From positions 1-64,000 of the forward strand of contig DELY01000017.1 in the NCBI GenBank assembly GCA_002354655.1: DNA of 64,000 nt. The letters are read 5' to 3'. The notes beneath the pieces were generated by a model, which ran no database searches, was not told the DNA's origin, and worked only from the letters and a program-made list of their open reading frames with translations. The stretch comes from Pseudomonas sp. UBA2684. GTDB taxonomy: Bacteria; Pseudomonadota; Gammaproteobacteria; Pseudomonadales; Pseudomonadaceae. A program made the position numbers and the translations under genes. Position 1 is the stretch's first letter. Each line of letters opens with the position of its first letter. Below are positions 1 through 8,059 of the stretch, one piece after another.

Positions 1-22
1 CGCGGATAAATCCGCTCCCACA
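1..22. repeat. REP-like palindromic fragment
   Basis: The window opens with a short palindrome (GCGGATAAATCCGC core) followed by TCCCACA. This is the core of a very common Pseudomonas intergenic repeat. It is cut by the window edge, so its full extent cannot be seen. Confidence 0.5.
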
Positions 23-82
23 ACAGCGCGGCTTCTCCTGCAACACGTAACGGGGACATAGCCTTTAACTCAGGACTCAACC

Positions 83-817
83 ATGCATTCGCCATCTATG
101 GGCGCAATGGACACATCTGCCGTGCGCCCGAATCGCTCGTTACTACTGTTGCTGCTGTTCACGGCATTGCTGTTTCTCGGCATGCCTGACGCACTGGCCC
201 ACGCTGTTGCCGAGGGCGACAAGGGCTTTATCCAGGAAAGCTCCGGGGTGATGGTGCTGCCGTTCATCTACCTGGGCGCCAAGCACATGATCACCGGCTA
301 CGACCACCTGCTGTTCCTCTTCGGGGTGATCTTCTTTCTCTACCGCCTGAAAGACGTGGGGCTCTACGTCACCCTGTTCGCCGTGGGCCACACCGTGACG
401 CTGCTGCTGGGCGTACTGGCGGAAATCAGCATCAGCGCCTACGTGATCGACGCCATCATCGGTTTCTCGGTGGTGTACAAGGCGCTGGATAACCTGGGCG
501 CGTTCCAGCGCTGGTTCGGCCACCAGCCGAATACCCAAGCGGCCACGCTGATCTTCGGCTTGCTGCACGGCTTTGGTCTGGCGACCAAGATCCAGGAATA
601 CGAGATCTCGGCAGACGGCCTGGTCGCCAACCTGATTGCCTTCAACGTCGGCGTCGAAATCGGCCAGCTGTTGGCCCTGAGCGCCATTCTGCTTGTCATG
701 GGCTACTGGCGGCGTACCGCCAGTTTCTGGCGTCATGCCTACACCGCCAATGTCGCCATGATGAGCGCCGGTTTCCTCTTGATGGGTTACCAGCTCACCG
801 GCCTGCTCCTGTCTTAA
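83..817 (+). CDS. HupE/UreJ-family membrane protein
   Basis: A 244-residue polytopic inner-membrane protein of the HupE/UreJ family, whose members are linked to nickel/cobalt or other metal handling. After an N-terminal signal-like hydrophobic stretch (about 19-40) come about six membrane segments. Family hallmarks are visible: GYDHLLF (D74, H75), GHTVTL (H103), LLHGFGLA (H161) and FNVGVEIGQL (E191), which place His and acidic residues inside the membrane. An AGGA-like site precedes the ATG. It is followed after 16 bases by a membrane-anchored protein and then a His-tailed lipoprotein, suggesting one metal-related transcription unit. The metal is not known from sequence; the family assignment is firm. 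Confidence 0.85.
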   Translation: MHSPSMGAMDTSAVRPNRSLLLLLLFTALLFLGMPDALAHAVAEGDKGFIQESSGVMVLPFIYLGAKHMITGYDHLLFLFGVIFFLYRLKDVGLYVTLFAVGHTVTLLLGVLAEISISAYVIDAIIGFSVVYKALDNLGAFQRWFGHQPNTQAATLIFGLLHGFGLATKIQEYEISADGLVANLIAFNVGVEIGQLLALSAILLVMGYWRRTASFWRHAYTANVAMMSAGFLLMGYQLTGLLLS

Positions 818-833
818 TTAAGGAATTCTCAGC

Positions 834-1496
834 ATGTTCAATACCCAGCTTCCGACCCAAAGCGAATTGCCGACCAGCCGCCAACTGCTGCGCTCCACTG
901 TGATCGCCGTGGGCGTTGCCGCTGCCTTGTTGGTCAGCGTGGTGATGCCTTCGGAGTACGCCATCGACCCAACGGGCATTGGCCGCGTACTCGGCCTGAC
1001 CCAGATGGGCGAAATGAAGAAAACCCTGGCCGAAGAAGCGGCAGCGGATACAGCGGTTCAGCCGGCTGCGGCTCCGGTCGTTCAAGCCCCGGCTCCTACT
1101 CAGCCTGTAGCTCAAGAACCCGTTGCGGCAGCACCAATAGCTGAACCGGCAGCAGCGCCGCAGCCAGGGCTGAAAGCGGATGAGGTGACTGTCACGCTGA
1201 AACCGGGCGAGGCCAGTGAAATCAAGCTGGAAATGCTGGACAAGGCCACGGTCAGCTATGAGTGGACCACCAATGGCGTTCCGGTCAACCACGACACCCA
1301 CGGCGAGCCTTACAACGGCCCGAAGGGCTACTACCACAGCTACAGCAAGGCCAAGCAGATCACGGGGGACAAAGGTGAATTCACCGCCATCTTCGACGGC
1401 ACCCACGGCTGGTTCTGGCGCAACCGCAGCAACCGCGACGTGACCATCACGCTCAAGACCAAGGGCGAGTACCTAAGCGTCAAACGCGTTATCTAA
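834..1496 (+). CDS. membrane-anchored periplasmic protein, function unknown
   Basis: A 220-residue protein with one N-terminal membrane anchor (about residues 19-42), an Ala/Pro-rich flexible linker (about 72-115) and a compact C-terminal domain (about 116-220) that should face the periplasm. The C-terminal domain contains HDTHGEPYNGPKGYYHS and DGTHGWFWRNRS, which are rich in His, Tyr and Trp, and ends in short beta-like stretches. I do not recognise a catalytic family. Proteins of this type are commonly just labelled transmembrane anchor protein. Its position directly downstream of the HupE-like gene points to a shared role, perhaps binding or presenting a metal. That role is inference. Confidence 0.75.
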   Translation: MFNTQLPTQSELPTSRQLLRSTVIAVGVAAALLVSVVMPSEYAIDPTGIGRVLGLTQMGEMKKTLAEEAAADTAVQPAAAPVVQAPAPTQPVAQEPVAAAPIAEPAAAPQPGLKADEVTVTLKPGEASEIKLEMLDKATVSYEWTTNGVPVNHDTHGEPYNGPKGYYHSYSKAKQITGDKGEFTAIFDGTHGWFWRNRSNRDVTITLKTKGEYLSVKRVI

Positions 1497-1501
1497 GACA
1501 A

Positions 1502-1534
1502 AAGCCCCGGCGTCATCACCAGGCGCTGGGGCTT
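1502..1534 (+). terminator. hairpin terminator after anchor-protein gene
   Basis: AAGCCCCGGCG pairs with CGCTGGGGCTT (11 bp with one G-T pair) and is followed by TCTAC, a weak T-tract. It starts 6 bases after the stop of the anchor-protein gene. It may only partly stop transcription, because a lipoprotein gene follows 35 bases later. Confidence 0.6.
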
Positions 1535-1568
1535 CTACATCCATGATCGAAATTGAAAGGAATACGCG

Positions 1569-1697
1569 ATGAAAACCACAACGACCCTGACTCGCTCCCT
1601 GCTGCTGGTTTGTCTGCTGGGCTTACTCTCGGCATGTGGCGGTGGCGAGCCGCAAACCCAGTCCGAAGTCGAAAGCCACGGCCACTCTGACGACTGA
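1569..1697 (+). CDS. 42-residue His-tailed lipoprotein
   Basis: A short gene starting ATG AAA ACC with AAAGG 8 bases upstream. It encodes 42 residues: a basic/Thr start, a hydrophobic core (LLLVCLLGLL) and a lipobox LSAC with the acceptor Cys at position 23, so it should be a lipid-anchored membrane protein. The mature part is only 20 residues, GGGEPQTQSEVE then SHGHSDD. The two His and two Asp at the end could bind a metal ion. It directly follows the HupE-like and anchor genes on the same strand. No homologue is recognised. The signal peptide, lipobox and ribosome site together make it likely real. Confidence 0.65.
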   Translation: MKTTTTLTRSLLLVCLLGLLSACGGGEPQTQSEVESHGHSDD

Positions 1698-2110
1698 CCA
1701 CTCGCCAGGGGCGTGGGTGACTCAGCGGTTACCAATGGCTGAGAAACACCGGCAGCACGCACATTCCTGGGCCGCATTGAGAGTGGTCAGGCGCAAGGTT
1801 TACTATTTGTGGCGCCGTGCCCTCTCTGGATTTGCAACGCTTTTGCTCGAAGATCGCGCTACGGCTGCAATCCCACTGTTCATCAATACCCGGCCCAAGG
1901 GATGCTTCTTCTGGGCATACTCCACCGAGCGGCCCCTGCCCTCTGCTGTGTGTTTCATCCTTGTGTTCAAGTTTTATTCAGTGTTCGCCCGGTTGACTGG
2001 GCGACCGCGCAGAGTCTGCCCCCTCAGTCTTGAATTCGTTCTTCGGCGCAGAGCGGTTGCCAATCAACAGCGTAATCGTTCATGAGTCGTCATCAATTTG
2101 GAGTCAGGCA
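1698..2110. other. non-coding stretch upstream of RcsB-like genes
   Basis: This 413-base stretch holds no convincing gene. Open frames here lack plausible ribosome sites or codon use. Base composition falls here from that of the HupE cluster to the lower GC of the fimbrial region, so it marks the boundary between two DNA segments. The promoter of the first response-regulator gene should lie here, but I see no clear -35/-10 pair. Confidence 0.5.
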
Positions 2111-2758
2111 ATGCGCGAATTAAAGGTAGTGATTGCTGACGATCACCCGGTGGTGTTGGTGGGTCTTCGGGGAGTCATTCAACGCGATGAGCGCTTCGAC
2201 CTGGTAGGCGAGGCGGTGAGTTCGTCGCAGTTGGTTGAGCAGTTGGCGTTGCATCGGCCTGACCTGGTGATTACCGATTTCAACATGCCCGGCGATGCAA
2301 CGTATGGCGATGGACTGCAACTGATCGGACACATCACCGAACATTTCCCGGCGGTGAAAATCCTGGTGCTGACGATGGAGAGTAATCACCTGATTATTTC
2401 GCACTTACTGGAAATGGGCGTGGCGGGCGTTGTGGCAAAAAACCATATCCATGAAGAAATTGGTAAAGCACTGAACGCGCTGGCCAATGATCGGCCCTAT
2501 ACGGCACCGCCCGGTCAAGCAACCTCGGTGATCAGTAACCCGAAGGTCATTGACGAACGTTTTTCCACTCTTTCGCCTCGCGAAGTCGAGGTGTTACGAC
2601 TGTTCGTGACAGGAAGCAGCGTGGGTGACATTGCCCGTCAGTTAAATCGCAGCGTTAAAACCGTGAGCACCCAGAAGGTGTCTGCAATGCGCAAGCTGGA
2701 AGTGCTTACCGACCATGCTTTACTCACCTACTGCATCAAGGCCGCACCCCTTGAGTAG
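2111..2758 (+). CDS. RcsB-like NarL/LuxR-family response regulator (first copy)
   Basis: A 215-residue response regulator. The receiver domain (1-120) has the acidic pair D10/D11 and phospho-acceptor D56 in VITDFNMPGD, the same numbering as E. coli RcsB. It also carries the YGDGLQLI segment typical of RcsB rather than of generic NarL regulators. The C-terminal helix-turn-helix (about 148-212) reads LSPREVEVLRLF...LNRSVKTVSTQK. I start it at ATG 2111, with GGAG 7 bases upstream, because this matches RcsB's start; an in-frame upstream extension adds only non-conserved residues. A paralogue follows and a fimbrial operon faces it. No histidine kinase or RcsD-like phosphotransfer gene is in the window. 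In P. aeruginosa strains carrying PAPI-1, an RcsB/RcsC system controls the CupD fimbriae, so fimbrial control is the likely role. Confidence 0.85.
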   Translation: MRELKVVIADDHPVVLVGLRGVIQRDERFDLVGEAVSSSQLVEQLALHRPDLVITDFNMPGDATYGDGLQLIGHITEHFPAVKILVLTMESNHLIISHLLEMGVAGVVAKNHIHEEIGKALNALANDRPYTAPPGQATSVISNPKVIDERFSTLSPREVEVLRLFVTGSSVGDIARQLNRSVKTVSTQKVSAMRKLEVLTDHALLTYCIKAAPLE

Positions 2759-2803
2759 TTGTACGTCCTGCAAACTGCTTGTCAGCACAGAGCCATACCC
2801 GCC

Positions 2804-3436
2804 ATGCCGCAAATGAAAGTCTTATTGGCTGACGATCATCCGATTGTGTTGATGGGGGTGCGCGGAATAATTGAGCGCGATCCACGCTTCAAAATCGTGG
2901 GCGAGGCCATGAATTCGTCTGAGTTGATCAGCAAAGTGTCGCAATTGAGTCCTGATGTCATCATTACGGACTACAACATGCCGGGAGACGAGCAATACGG
3001 CGATGGCACTCGCCTGGTGGAATACCTGCGACGGCATTTCCCGCGACCTCGGGTATTGATCCTTACGATAATGTCCAACCCGAAGATTTTGACCTGGTTG
3101 TATGAGTTGGGAATCAGCGGGGTAATTTCCAAGAACGCCAGCCTGGAGCAAATCCTGGTGGCGCTGGATGCGTTCTACCGTGAAGGGCATTACCAGCACG
3201 ACACGCTGACTGACGACGACCCTGGCGTTTCGCAAAAGCTCAGCCAGCTAACGGTCAAGGAACTTGAAGTCTTGCGCCTGTTCGCCTCGGGCATGAGCGT
3301 GAGTGATATTGCGCAGAGCCTGAATCGCAGTATCAAAACCATCAGCACACTGAAGATCTCGGGGATGCGCAAGCTCGATGTCGACACTGATCAGGCGCTG
3401 CTGATTCTGTGTATCAAGGCCAATCTGTTCGCCTGA
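2804..3436 (+). CDS. RcsB-like NarL/LuxR-family response regulator (second copy)
   Basis: A 210-residue paralogue of the preceding gene, 45 bases downstream and so probably co-transcribed. Receiver: LLADDHP at the start, D56 in IITDYNMPGD, then QYGDGTRLVEYLRRHFP, very close to RcsB. The output domain has LTVKELEVLRLFASG and LNRSIKTISTLK. ATG 2804 gives an RcsB-like start (MPQMKV); ATG 2813 is possible. The two copies differ in the recognition helix only at a few positions (VKTVSTQK against IKTISTLK), so they may bind related sites as homo- or heterodimers. Its TGA (3434-3436) directly abuts the stop of the convergent minor-pilin gene. Confidence 0.85.
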   Translation: MPQMKVLLADDHPIVLMGVRGIIERDPRFKIVGEAMNSSELISKVSQLSPDVIITDYNMPGDEQYGDGTRLVEYLRRHFPRPRVLILTIMSNPKILTWLYELGISGVISKNASLEQILVALDAFYREGHYQHDTLTDDDPGVSQKLSQLTVKELEVLRLFASGMSVSDIAQSLNRSIKTISTLKISGMRKLDVDTDQALLILCIKANLFA

Positions 3437-3955
3437 TTACAGATACACAATCTCCATCAACAGCGTTGAGCTGTAGCTGCCGATCGCGGGCAGTTCTTCT
3501 CCGGTCTTCACCGGCCTGACCGATAGTTTGAGCGTTAGCGAGGTGTCTTCGACGGGGAAGATCAGTTGCTCGCCCAGCTTCAGGTCCACCACTTTGGCGG
3601 TACTGGTCATGTCACTCAGGCGGGTTTTCAACCCCAGCTTGTCGAGCGTGGTGCGCAGGGTGCTGCTGTCAAAAGAGCCATTGCCCGCGCTAAAGCGCAC
3701 GTGCACCTGGCTGCCTTTGATGCATTGAAAGCTCAAGGCGACATCGGTCCAGTCGGTGCTATCCGACCGCAGGGAGTTCAGGTTCACCTTGGGAATATCA
3801 ACACTTTGCGACGCCGGGAAACTGGCCGTGCAGGGCGGTTTAATCAGGGTGCCGGTGATATCAAGCTGGGCCGCGTCGCCTGCGTAACTGGCCGCGCTGA
3901 AGCACAGCGTAAACGCCGACACCAGCGCCACCCACAGGCTCAATCTGGCCAGCAT
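3437..3955 (-). CDS. minor fimbrial subunit (last gene of operon)
   Basis: A 172-residue chaperone-usher pilin with a signal peptide (about 1-26, cleaved near SYAG). Its mature start, DITGTLIKPPCT, carries the first Cys of the pilin disulfide; the second is in LSFQCIKG. The C-terminus ends ...YSSTLLMEIVYL, the beta-strand tail that pilins use for donor-strand exchange and chaperone binding. ATG 3955 is chosen because AAGG of the upstream stop (TAAGGTGGGC-ATG) gives a ribosome site 6 bases away. A GTG at 3961 is less likely. Only 7 bases separate it from the upstream pilin gene. Minor subunit or terminator role is inferred from its position at the operon end. Confidence 0.75.
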   Translation of the reverse strand: MLARLSLWVALVSAFTLCFSAASYAGDAAQLDITGTLIKPPCTASFPASQSVDIPKVNLNSLRSDSTDWTDVALSFQCIKGSQVHVRFSAGNGSFDSSTLRTTLDKLGLKTRLSDMTSTAKVVDLKLGEQLIFPVEDTSLTLKLSVRPVKTGEELPAIGSYSSTLLMEIVYL

Positions 3956-3962
3956 GCCCACC

Positions 3963-4454
3963 TTAGAGGTACTCGATGCTGATGACGGCCGAGGCGCTGA
4001 AGGCGCCTTCAGATACTGCGCCAAAGGCGTTCAATTTTGCTTTCATACTCAGATCAACCGTGCCGCGTTGATTGGTCAGGTTGCGCTTCACACCAGTCAT
4101 ATCGACTGCGCTGTTATCGCTGTTTAAGTACAAAAAATAACCCAGATAATCTTTACCGGCCCATGCCTGAGTGGTGGAACCTTGTACAAGATTGGACGCC
4201 TTGATACTGATGCTTAATGAAGAGTTAGGGGGGCACGTCAGCGTCACCGGGATATCGATCATCGGCGCGGAAGCAATCTGGTCATAGCGCAAATTGCCGA
4301 AATTGGCGGTGAGCGTTTTACTGCTGGTTAGCGTGCAAGGCGGCCGTGTCAGCGTACCGCTGACGTTGATGGTGACGGAGTCAGTCACCGCTGAAACTGG
4401 GGTACATGCCAGGCCTGCGATAACAGCAGCGGCCAACGATGATGGTAACTTCAT
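3963..4454 (-). CDS. minor fimbrial subunit
   Basis: A 163-residue pilin: signal peptide to about residue 22 (TPVSA), then VTINVSGTLTRPPCT with the first disulfide Cys and VTLTCPP with the second. It ends SASAVISIEYL, the conserved C-terminal beta-strand. The SGTL-x-PPCT start resembles the next subunit, so the two probably arose by duplication. AGGA lies 8 bases before ATG 4454. It sits 20 bases downstream of the two-domain subunit gene in a run of minus-strand genes with the usher. It likely joins tip and shaft. Confidence 0.78.
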   Translation of the reverse strand: MKLPSSLAAAVIAGLACTPVSAVTDSVTINVSGTLTRPPCTLTSSKTLTANFGNLRYDQIASAPMIDIPVTLTCPPNSSLSISIKASNLVQGSTTQAWAGKDYLGYFLYLNSDNSAVDMTGVKRNLTNQRGTVDLSMKAKLNAFGAVSEGAFSASAVISIEYL

Positions 4455-4474
4455 GGTCGATTTCCTGCGCCTGA

Positions 4475-5401
4475 TCAAAGATAGGTGATGTTGAGGGTGT
4501 ACTGGCTGGAGAAGTTTCCGCTTGGAGAAACGCTGGTATTCAGACGGGGACGAAATCCCAGGCGAATATTGTTGGCGCCAGTGGTCAGCGCTAGCGTGCG
4601 CGGGCTGTTGAAAGTGACGGCGGTGTTGTTGTCGGCCCAGGTAGCAACCATCGACAAACCGGCCAGCGTGGTGGCTGATACGCCCGGGCTGCCGCTGATC
4701 GCACTTTGCGTAGGCACCAACGTGGCGGTCGCCTGCGTACCGCGGGTGCAGTTCATCGTGACAGTGGCAATTTGCTGCGAGGTCGCAAAGTCGTTGCTGT
4801 TCAGTGTGCCGAAGGGCAGGTTCAGGGTTTTGGCCGACCCCATTGAGCAGGCGGGCTGGATAACGGTGTATTGCAAAATGACTACCTGCAGATAATCCCC
4901 GTAGTTTTCCCAACCCTTAATCGAGGTATCGGTCAGGCTTACGCTAACCATGTAAACACCTGGTTTCGCAGCGGCAGGCCCTGCCACCAACACCTCGTAA
5001 GAAAACGTAGTACCAACCGTAAGCGGTACGCAACTGCTTGGCATACAGGTAGTGGAAGCGGTGCCGATAGTCTGTTCGGGCACAAACCGCCCGGAATTGA
5101 CGTGAAACACCACGAGTTTTGGACCGTTGCCAACAGGGTAGAACTGGGTATGTGAAAGGGAGGCTCCTGACGGGAACCAGCGCGTCACTCGGCAATTGGC
5201 AGTCATGCTGGCCTGGATGTTTTGCGATGGCGTCACGTTGCCAATATTGATAATGCCGGTAGTGCCCGTAGCGGTGCACGACAGGTTGTTTTCAATTAAC
5301 GCAAATGCCTGTTGGCTGACAAGGCTGAACAGCAAGCAAAGCAGCAGCCAGCTGCCTTTTACCCAGTTCAGGCGATGTGGTTTAGCGGTTGAGTTATGCA
5401 T
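4475..5401 (-). CDS. two-domain fimbrial tip subunit (putative adhesin)
   Basis: A 308-residue secreted protein with a signal peptide (about 12-35, QQAFA). The N-terminal half (about 36-190) begins LIENNLSCTATG and has several Cys (NLSC, ANCRV, TTCMPSSC). The C-terminal half (about 195-308) looks like a pilin domain: PACSMGSAKTLNLPFG, TMNCTRG, and a final YTLNITYL strand. A binding domain followed by a pilin domain is the layout of FimH/PapG-type tip adhesins. Its ATG (5401) lies inside the usher stop region (ATGCATAA, 8-base overlap), so translation is probably coupled to the usher. Ligand unknown; adhesin role inferred from architecture. Confidence 0.7.
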   Translation of the reverse strand: MHNSTAKPHRLNWVKGSWLLLCLLFSLVSQQAFALIENNLSCTATGTTGIINIGNVTPSQNIQASMTANCRVTRWFPSGASLSHTQFYPVGNGPKLVVFHVNSGRFVPEQTIGTASTTCMPSSCVPLTVGTTFSYEVLVAGPAAAKPGVYMVSVSLTDTSIKGWENYGDYLQVVILQYTVIQPACSMGSAKTLNLPFGTLNSNDFATSQQIATVTMNCTRGTQATATLVPTQSAISGSPGVSATTLAGLSMVATWADNNTAVTFNSPRTLALTTGANNIRLGFRPRLNTSVSPSGNFSSQYTLNITYL

Positions 5402-8024
5402 CGGCAATACCTTGAGTGTCTTCAGGTGAAGTCGACTTGGCCTCGCAACTGATCTGCAGTTGTCCGATGCCTGTCTCGGCAAGGGTGTAGGTGTTCAGGT
5501 CCAGATCCTTGGCGCACCAGGGCTGGCCGTTGACGTTGATCAGCAGTCGCGACTGGTCAGGCACGCCGGTCAGAAATACCCGGCCCTTGTCCGCCACCAT
5601 GGCGCTGCTAAGCAACGTGCCATCGAGGCCATAGAGCTGCGCCTCAGCGGCAAACGGTGCAGGCGTACCCGTATGCGAGCTGACGCTGACCAGCAGTCGA
5701 CGGCCGTTGTGGGTTTCGAAGTTGGCCAGCACAAAGGCACCCCGATTGGGGGTCACCTCCTGGACCAGTTGCGCGACATCGGTGTTGTCCGATAACGAGT
5801 CGGTATTGAGCGACACCTTGTTTTTACGATACGGCTGAGCCGAAGGAATAATCGTGTAGCCACTGCCGTTGGTTTTAACCCCACTTTTGGTCAGCACGCC
5901 GACGCCTGCGGCGCCCGGCGTGGCGACGATGATGTTGGTCTCACCCAATGGCTGGGTAAACATCAGCGTGTCGCGGGTGGCAACTACCGCACCTTCCACG
6001 CCGTAGTCCGTCTGGCGGGTGTGTTGATCCTTGTTGTAAGACCCGTGCCAAATGGCATTGGCTGCGTTGTAACGGGCGGCCATTGAGCCGCCGAGCACGC
6101 GCTCATCGTCACTGACTTGCTGATTGATACCCACGTTGTAAGACAGGGCACTGTCCTGAAATTGAGAACCGCTGAACGTAGCCGAGCGGCTGGCATGACC
6201 ACTAGAATCCTGGTTAGTGCTCAGGCCGATGCGGCTACTGCTGCCCGGTTTGCCAAGCGGGATACTCACGCTCAACGACACGCTACGAATGTCATCGCCG
6301 TTGCCGCTGTTTTGTGCCAGGCCCAGGTTGTACGAGGCGCTGCCGACACTGAAGCTGTACCCCAACTGCACTGCGGTGTTGCTCTTGGCCATGTTCCAGT
6401 AGTCGGTCTTGGTCAAGTTGGCGTACATGCCGCCATAGCTGCCAAATTGCTGCGCCACGTTGGCGGTAAAGCTGCTTTTCATATGGCCGCTTAAATACGG
6501 GGAAAATACACCGCCGTTGTTCAGCGCATCATCAACATAGGGGGCGAGCGAATTGTTGGCTCGCGCGTTGATCGCCTCGTTAAAGCTGTAATAACCGCTG
6601 GTGGAGTAGCGATAGCCAATCAGGCTGAAGCTGGTGTCTGTCAGGTCGATGGATTTCGAGTAGCGAAAGCGGTACGACTGACCCGAGAGGGTCTGGGATT
6701 CGGGCCCCATGTCGTCGCTGATGGCATGGGTCACGTCCAACGAGATGGCACCGAACCCCGCGAAGTCATGGGCAAAGCCCAGTAACGCGGATTTGTACTG
6801 CTGGCTGACGATGGTGCCGCCGAACAGCGTGGTGCCTTCGGTCAGTCCTCGGCGCAAGGTGCCTTGTACAAAACTGGGCGCCTGCGTAAGCAGAGCGCCG
6901 TCTGCCGGGCGATATTGCCCCGCTGTCGCGGCGTAGCTCTGCTGACCTTCGCGCAACATGTACGGCACCGAGGAAAACGACTGGGTGTACACCTGACGTT
7001 CGCCATTGGGGCCTTCGATGGTGACTTCGATATCGCCGTTGCCTGAGGTGGAGTACAGGTCCTTGAGTGCAAACGGACCGGAAGGCACCCACTGTTCACT
7101 GATCACATAGCCACGTTGGCGTAACGTCACCAGCGAGCGACCGTTGGCTACGCCGCGCACCACAGGGGCAAAGTTGCGCGACTCATCGGGCAACATGTCC
7201 AGATCAGAGGCAATGCCCACCCCGCGATAGGAAATGGTATCGAACAAATCGCTGTCGGTTGAGCTTTCACCGACAGTGGCAATGGCCATCAGATTGCCCA
7301 GGTCGTGCTGAACATAGGTGTCCACCGATTTCCAGCGACCGTCGACGTTGGTGCTTTTTTGCCAGGTCGAGAAGTTGCGAAAGCGCCAGGCACCACTGTT
7401 GATTCCGCTGTGCACACTGCCGAACTGGGATTGCCGATCACCGTACTGATTCTCGTAGTGGCTGCCTGAAAAACTGTAGTTGGCAAAGGCCACCTGCTCG
7501 CCATCGCTCCAGCTTTTACGGCGGGTTGCGAACGGCACACTGCCGATAAAAGCCTGGGGGACGTGCAAGTCCAGGTGCTGTTTATTGAAGTCGTAGTCAT
7601 ACGTGACACCGCTGAGGTCACGGTTGAAGTACACGCAACTGTCAGCACTGATCTCGGCGTTCGTCAGTCGCGCTGGATCAACGCCCAGGTCAGTCAAGGC
7701 CTGAAGGCTGAAGCAAGGAAACAAGCCGGCAGGGGTCGCAGTCTGACTCACCGTTTCGCGAATAAACTGGATATCGCGTTGCTCGATGAGCCGCTCATCC
7801 ACTGACAGGTCGACGCGATAAATACCGGGTATTTGCCCTTGGCTCATGGCCTTAACTTGTTCGACAACCTCGGCCGAACTGTTGCCGCCACCAATTTCCA
7901 AGAAGGAAGCATCGAAGCTGTAGTCCGCATGAACGGCGCTCGTTGTTAGGCCGACAGCACCAAGGCTGAGAGTGCTCCAACACTTTATTCGGCGCGCGAA
8001 GGCGCACATGCGCAGTCGCAGCAT
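5394..8024 (-). CDS. outer-membrane fimbrial usher (FimD/PapC family)
   Basis: An 876-residue usher, the outer-membrane pore that orders and exports pilins. After the signal peptide (to about VHA, residue 33) comes the N-terminal chaperone-binding domain starting YSFDASFLEIGG (about 34-150, with CFSLQALTDLGV and a Cys pair). Then come the 24-strand barrel with plug (about 150-660) and two C-terminal domains (about 690-860, including GVLTKSGVKTNGSGYTIIP and the Cys pair WCAKDLD...LQISC). GGAAGG stands 8 bases before ATG 8024. Length is typical. It lies between chaperone (upstream) and tip-like subunit (overlapping downstream). It is clearly FimD-like; the exact fimbrial clade cannot be fixed by eye. 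Confidence 0.9.
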   Translation of the reverse strand: MLRLRMCAFARRIKCWSTLSLGAVGLTTSAVHADYSFDASFLEIGGGNSSAEVVEQVKAMSQGQIPGIYRVDLSVDERLIEQRDIQFIRETVSQTATPAGLFPCFSLQALTDLGVDPARLTNAEISADSCVYFNRDLSGVTYDYDFNKQHLDLHVPQAFIGSVPFATRRKSWSDGEQVAFANYSFSGSHYENQYGDRQSQFGSVHSGINSGAWRFRNFSTWQKSTNVDGRWKSVDTYVQHDLGNLMAIATVGESSTDSDLFDTISYRGVGIASDLDMLPDESRNFAPVVRGVANGRSLVTLRQRGYVISEQWVPSGPFALKDLYSTSGNGDIEVTIEGPNGERQVYTQSFSSVPYMLREGQQSYAATAGQYRPADGALLTQAPSFVQGTLRRGLTEGTTLFGGTIVSQQYKSALLGFAHDFAGFGAISLDVTHAISDDMGPESQTLSGQSYRFRYSKSIDLTDTSFSLIGYRYSTSGYYSFNEAINARANNSLAPYVDDALNNGGVFSPYLSGHMKSSFTANVAQQFGSYGGMYANLTKTDYWNMAKSNTAVQLGYSFSVGSASYNLGLAQNSGNGDDIRSVSLSVSIPLGKPGSSSRIGLSTNQDSSGHASRSATFSGSQFQDSALSYNVGINQQVSDDERVLGGSMAARYNAANAIWHGSYNKDQHTRQTDYGVEGAVVATRDTLMFTQPLGETNIIVATPGAAGVGVLTKSGVKTNGSGYTIIPSAQPYRKNKVSLNTDSLSDNTDVAQLVQEVTPNRGAFVLANFETHNGRRLLVSVSSHTGTPAPFAAEAQLYGLDGTLLSSAMVADKGRVFLTGVPDQSRLLINVNGQPWCAKDLDLNTYTLAETGIGQLQISCEAKSTSPEDTQGIADA

Positions 8025-8059
8025 GAGGGAACCCTTCCAGTCAGCGAATCATTCAGTCA

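Noticed and set aside
1636..2085. 149-codon plus-strand frame after the HupE module
   Set aside because: It starts inside the lipoprotein gene in another frame, shows no conserved motif and has no ribosome site.
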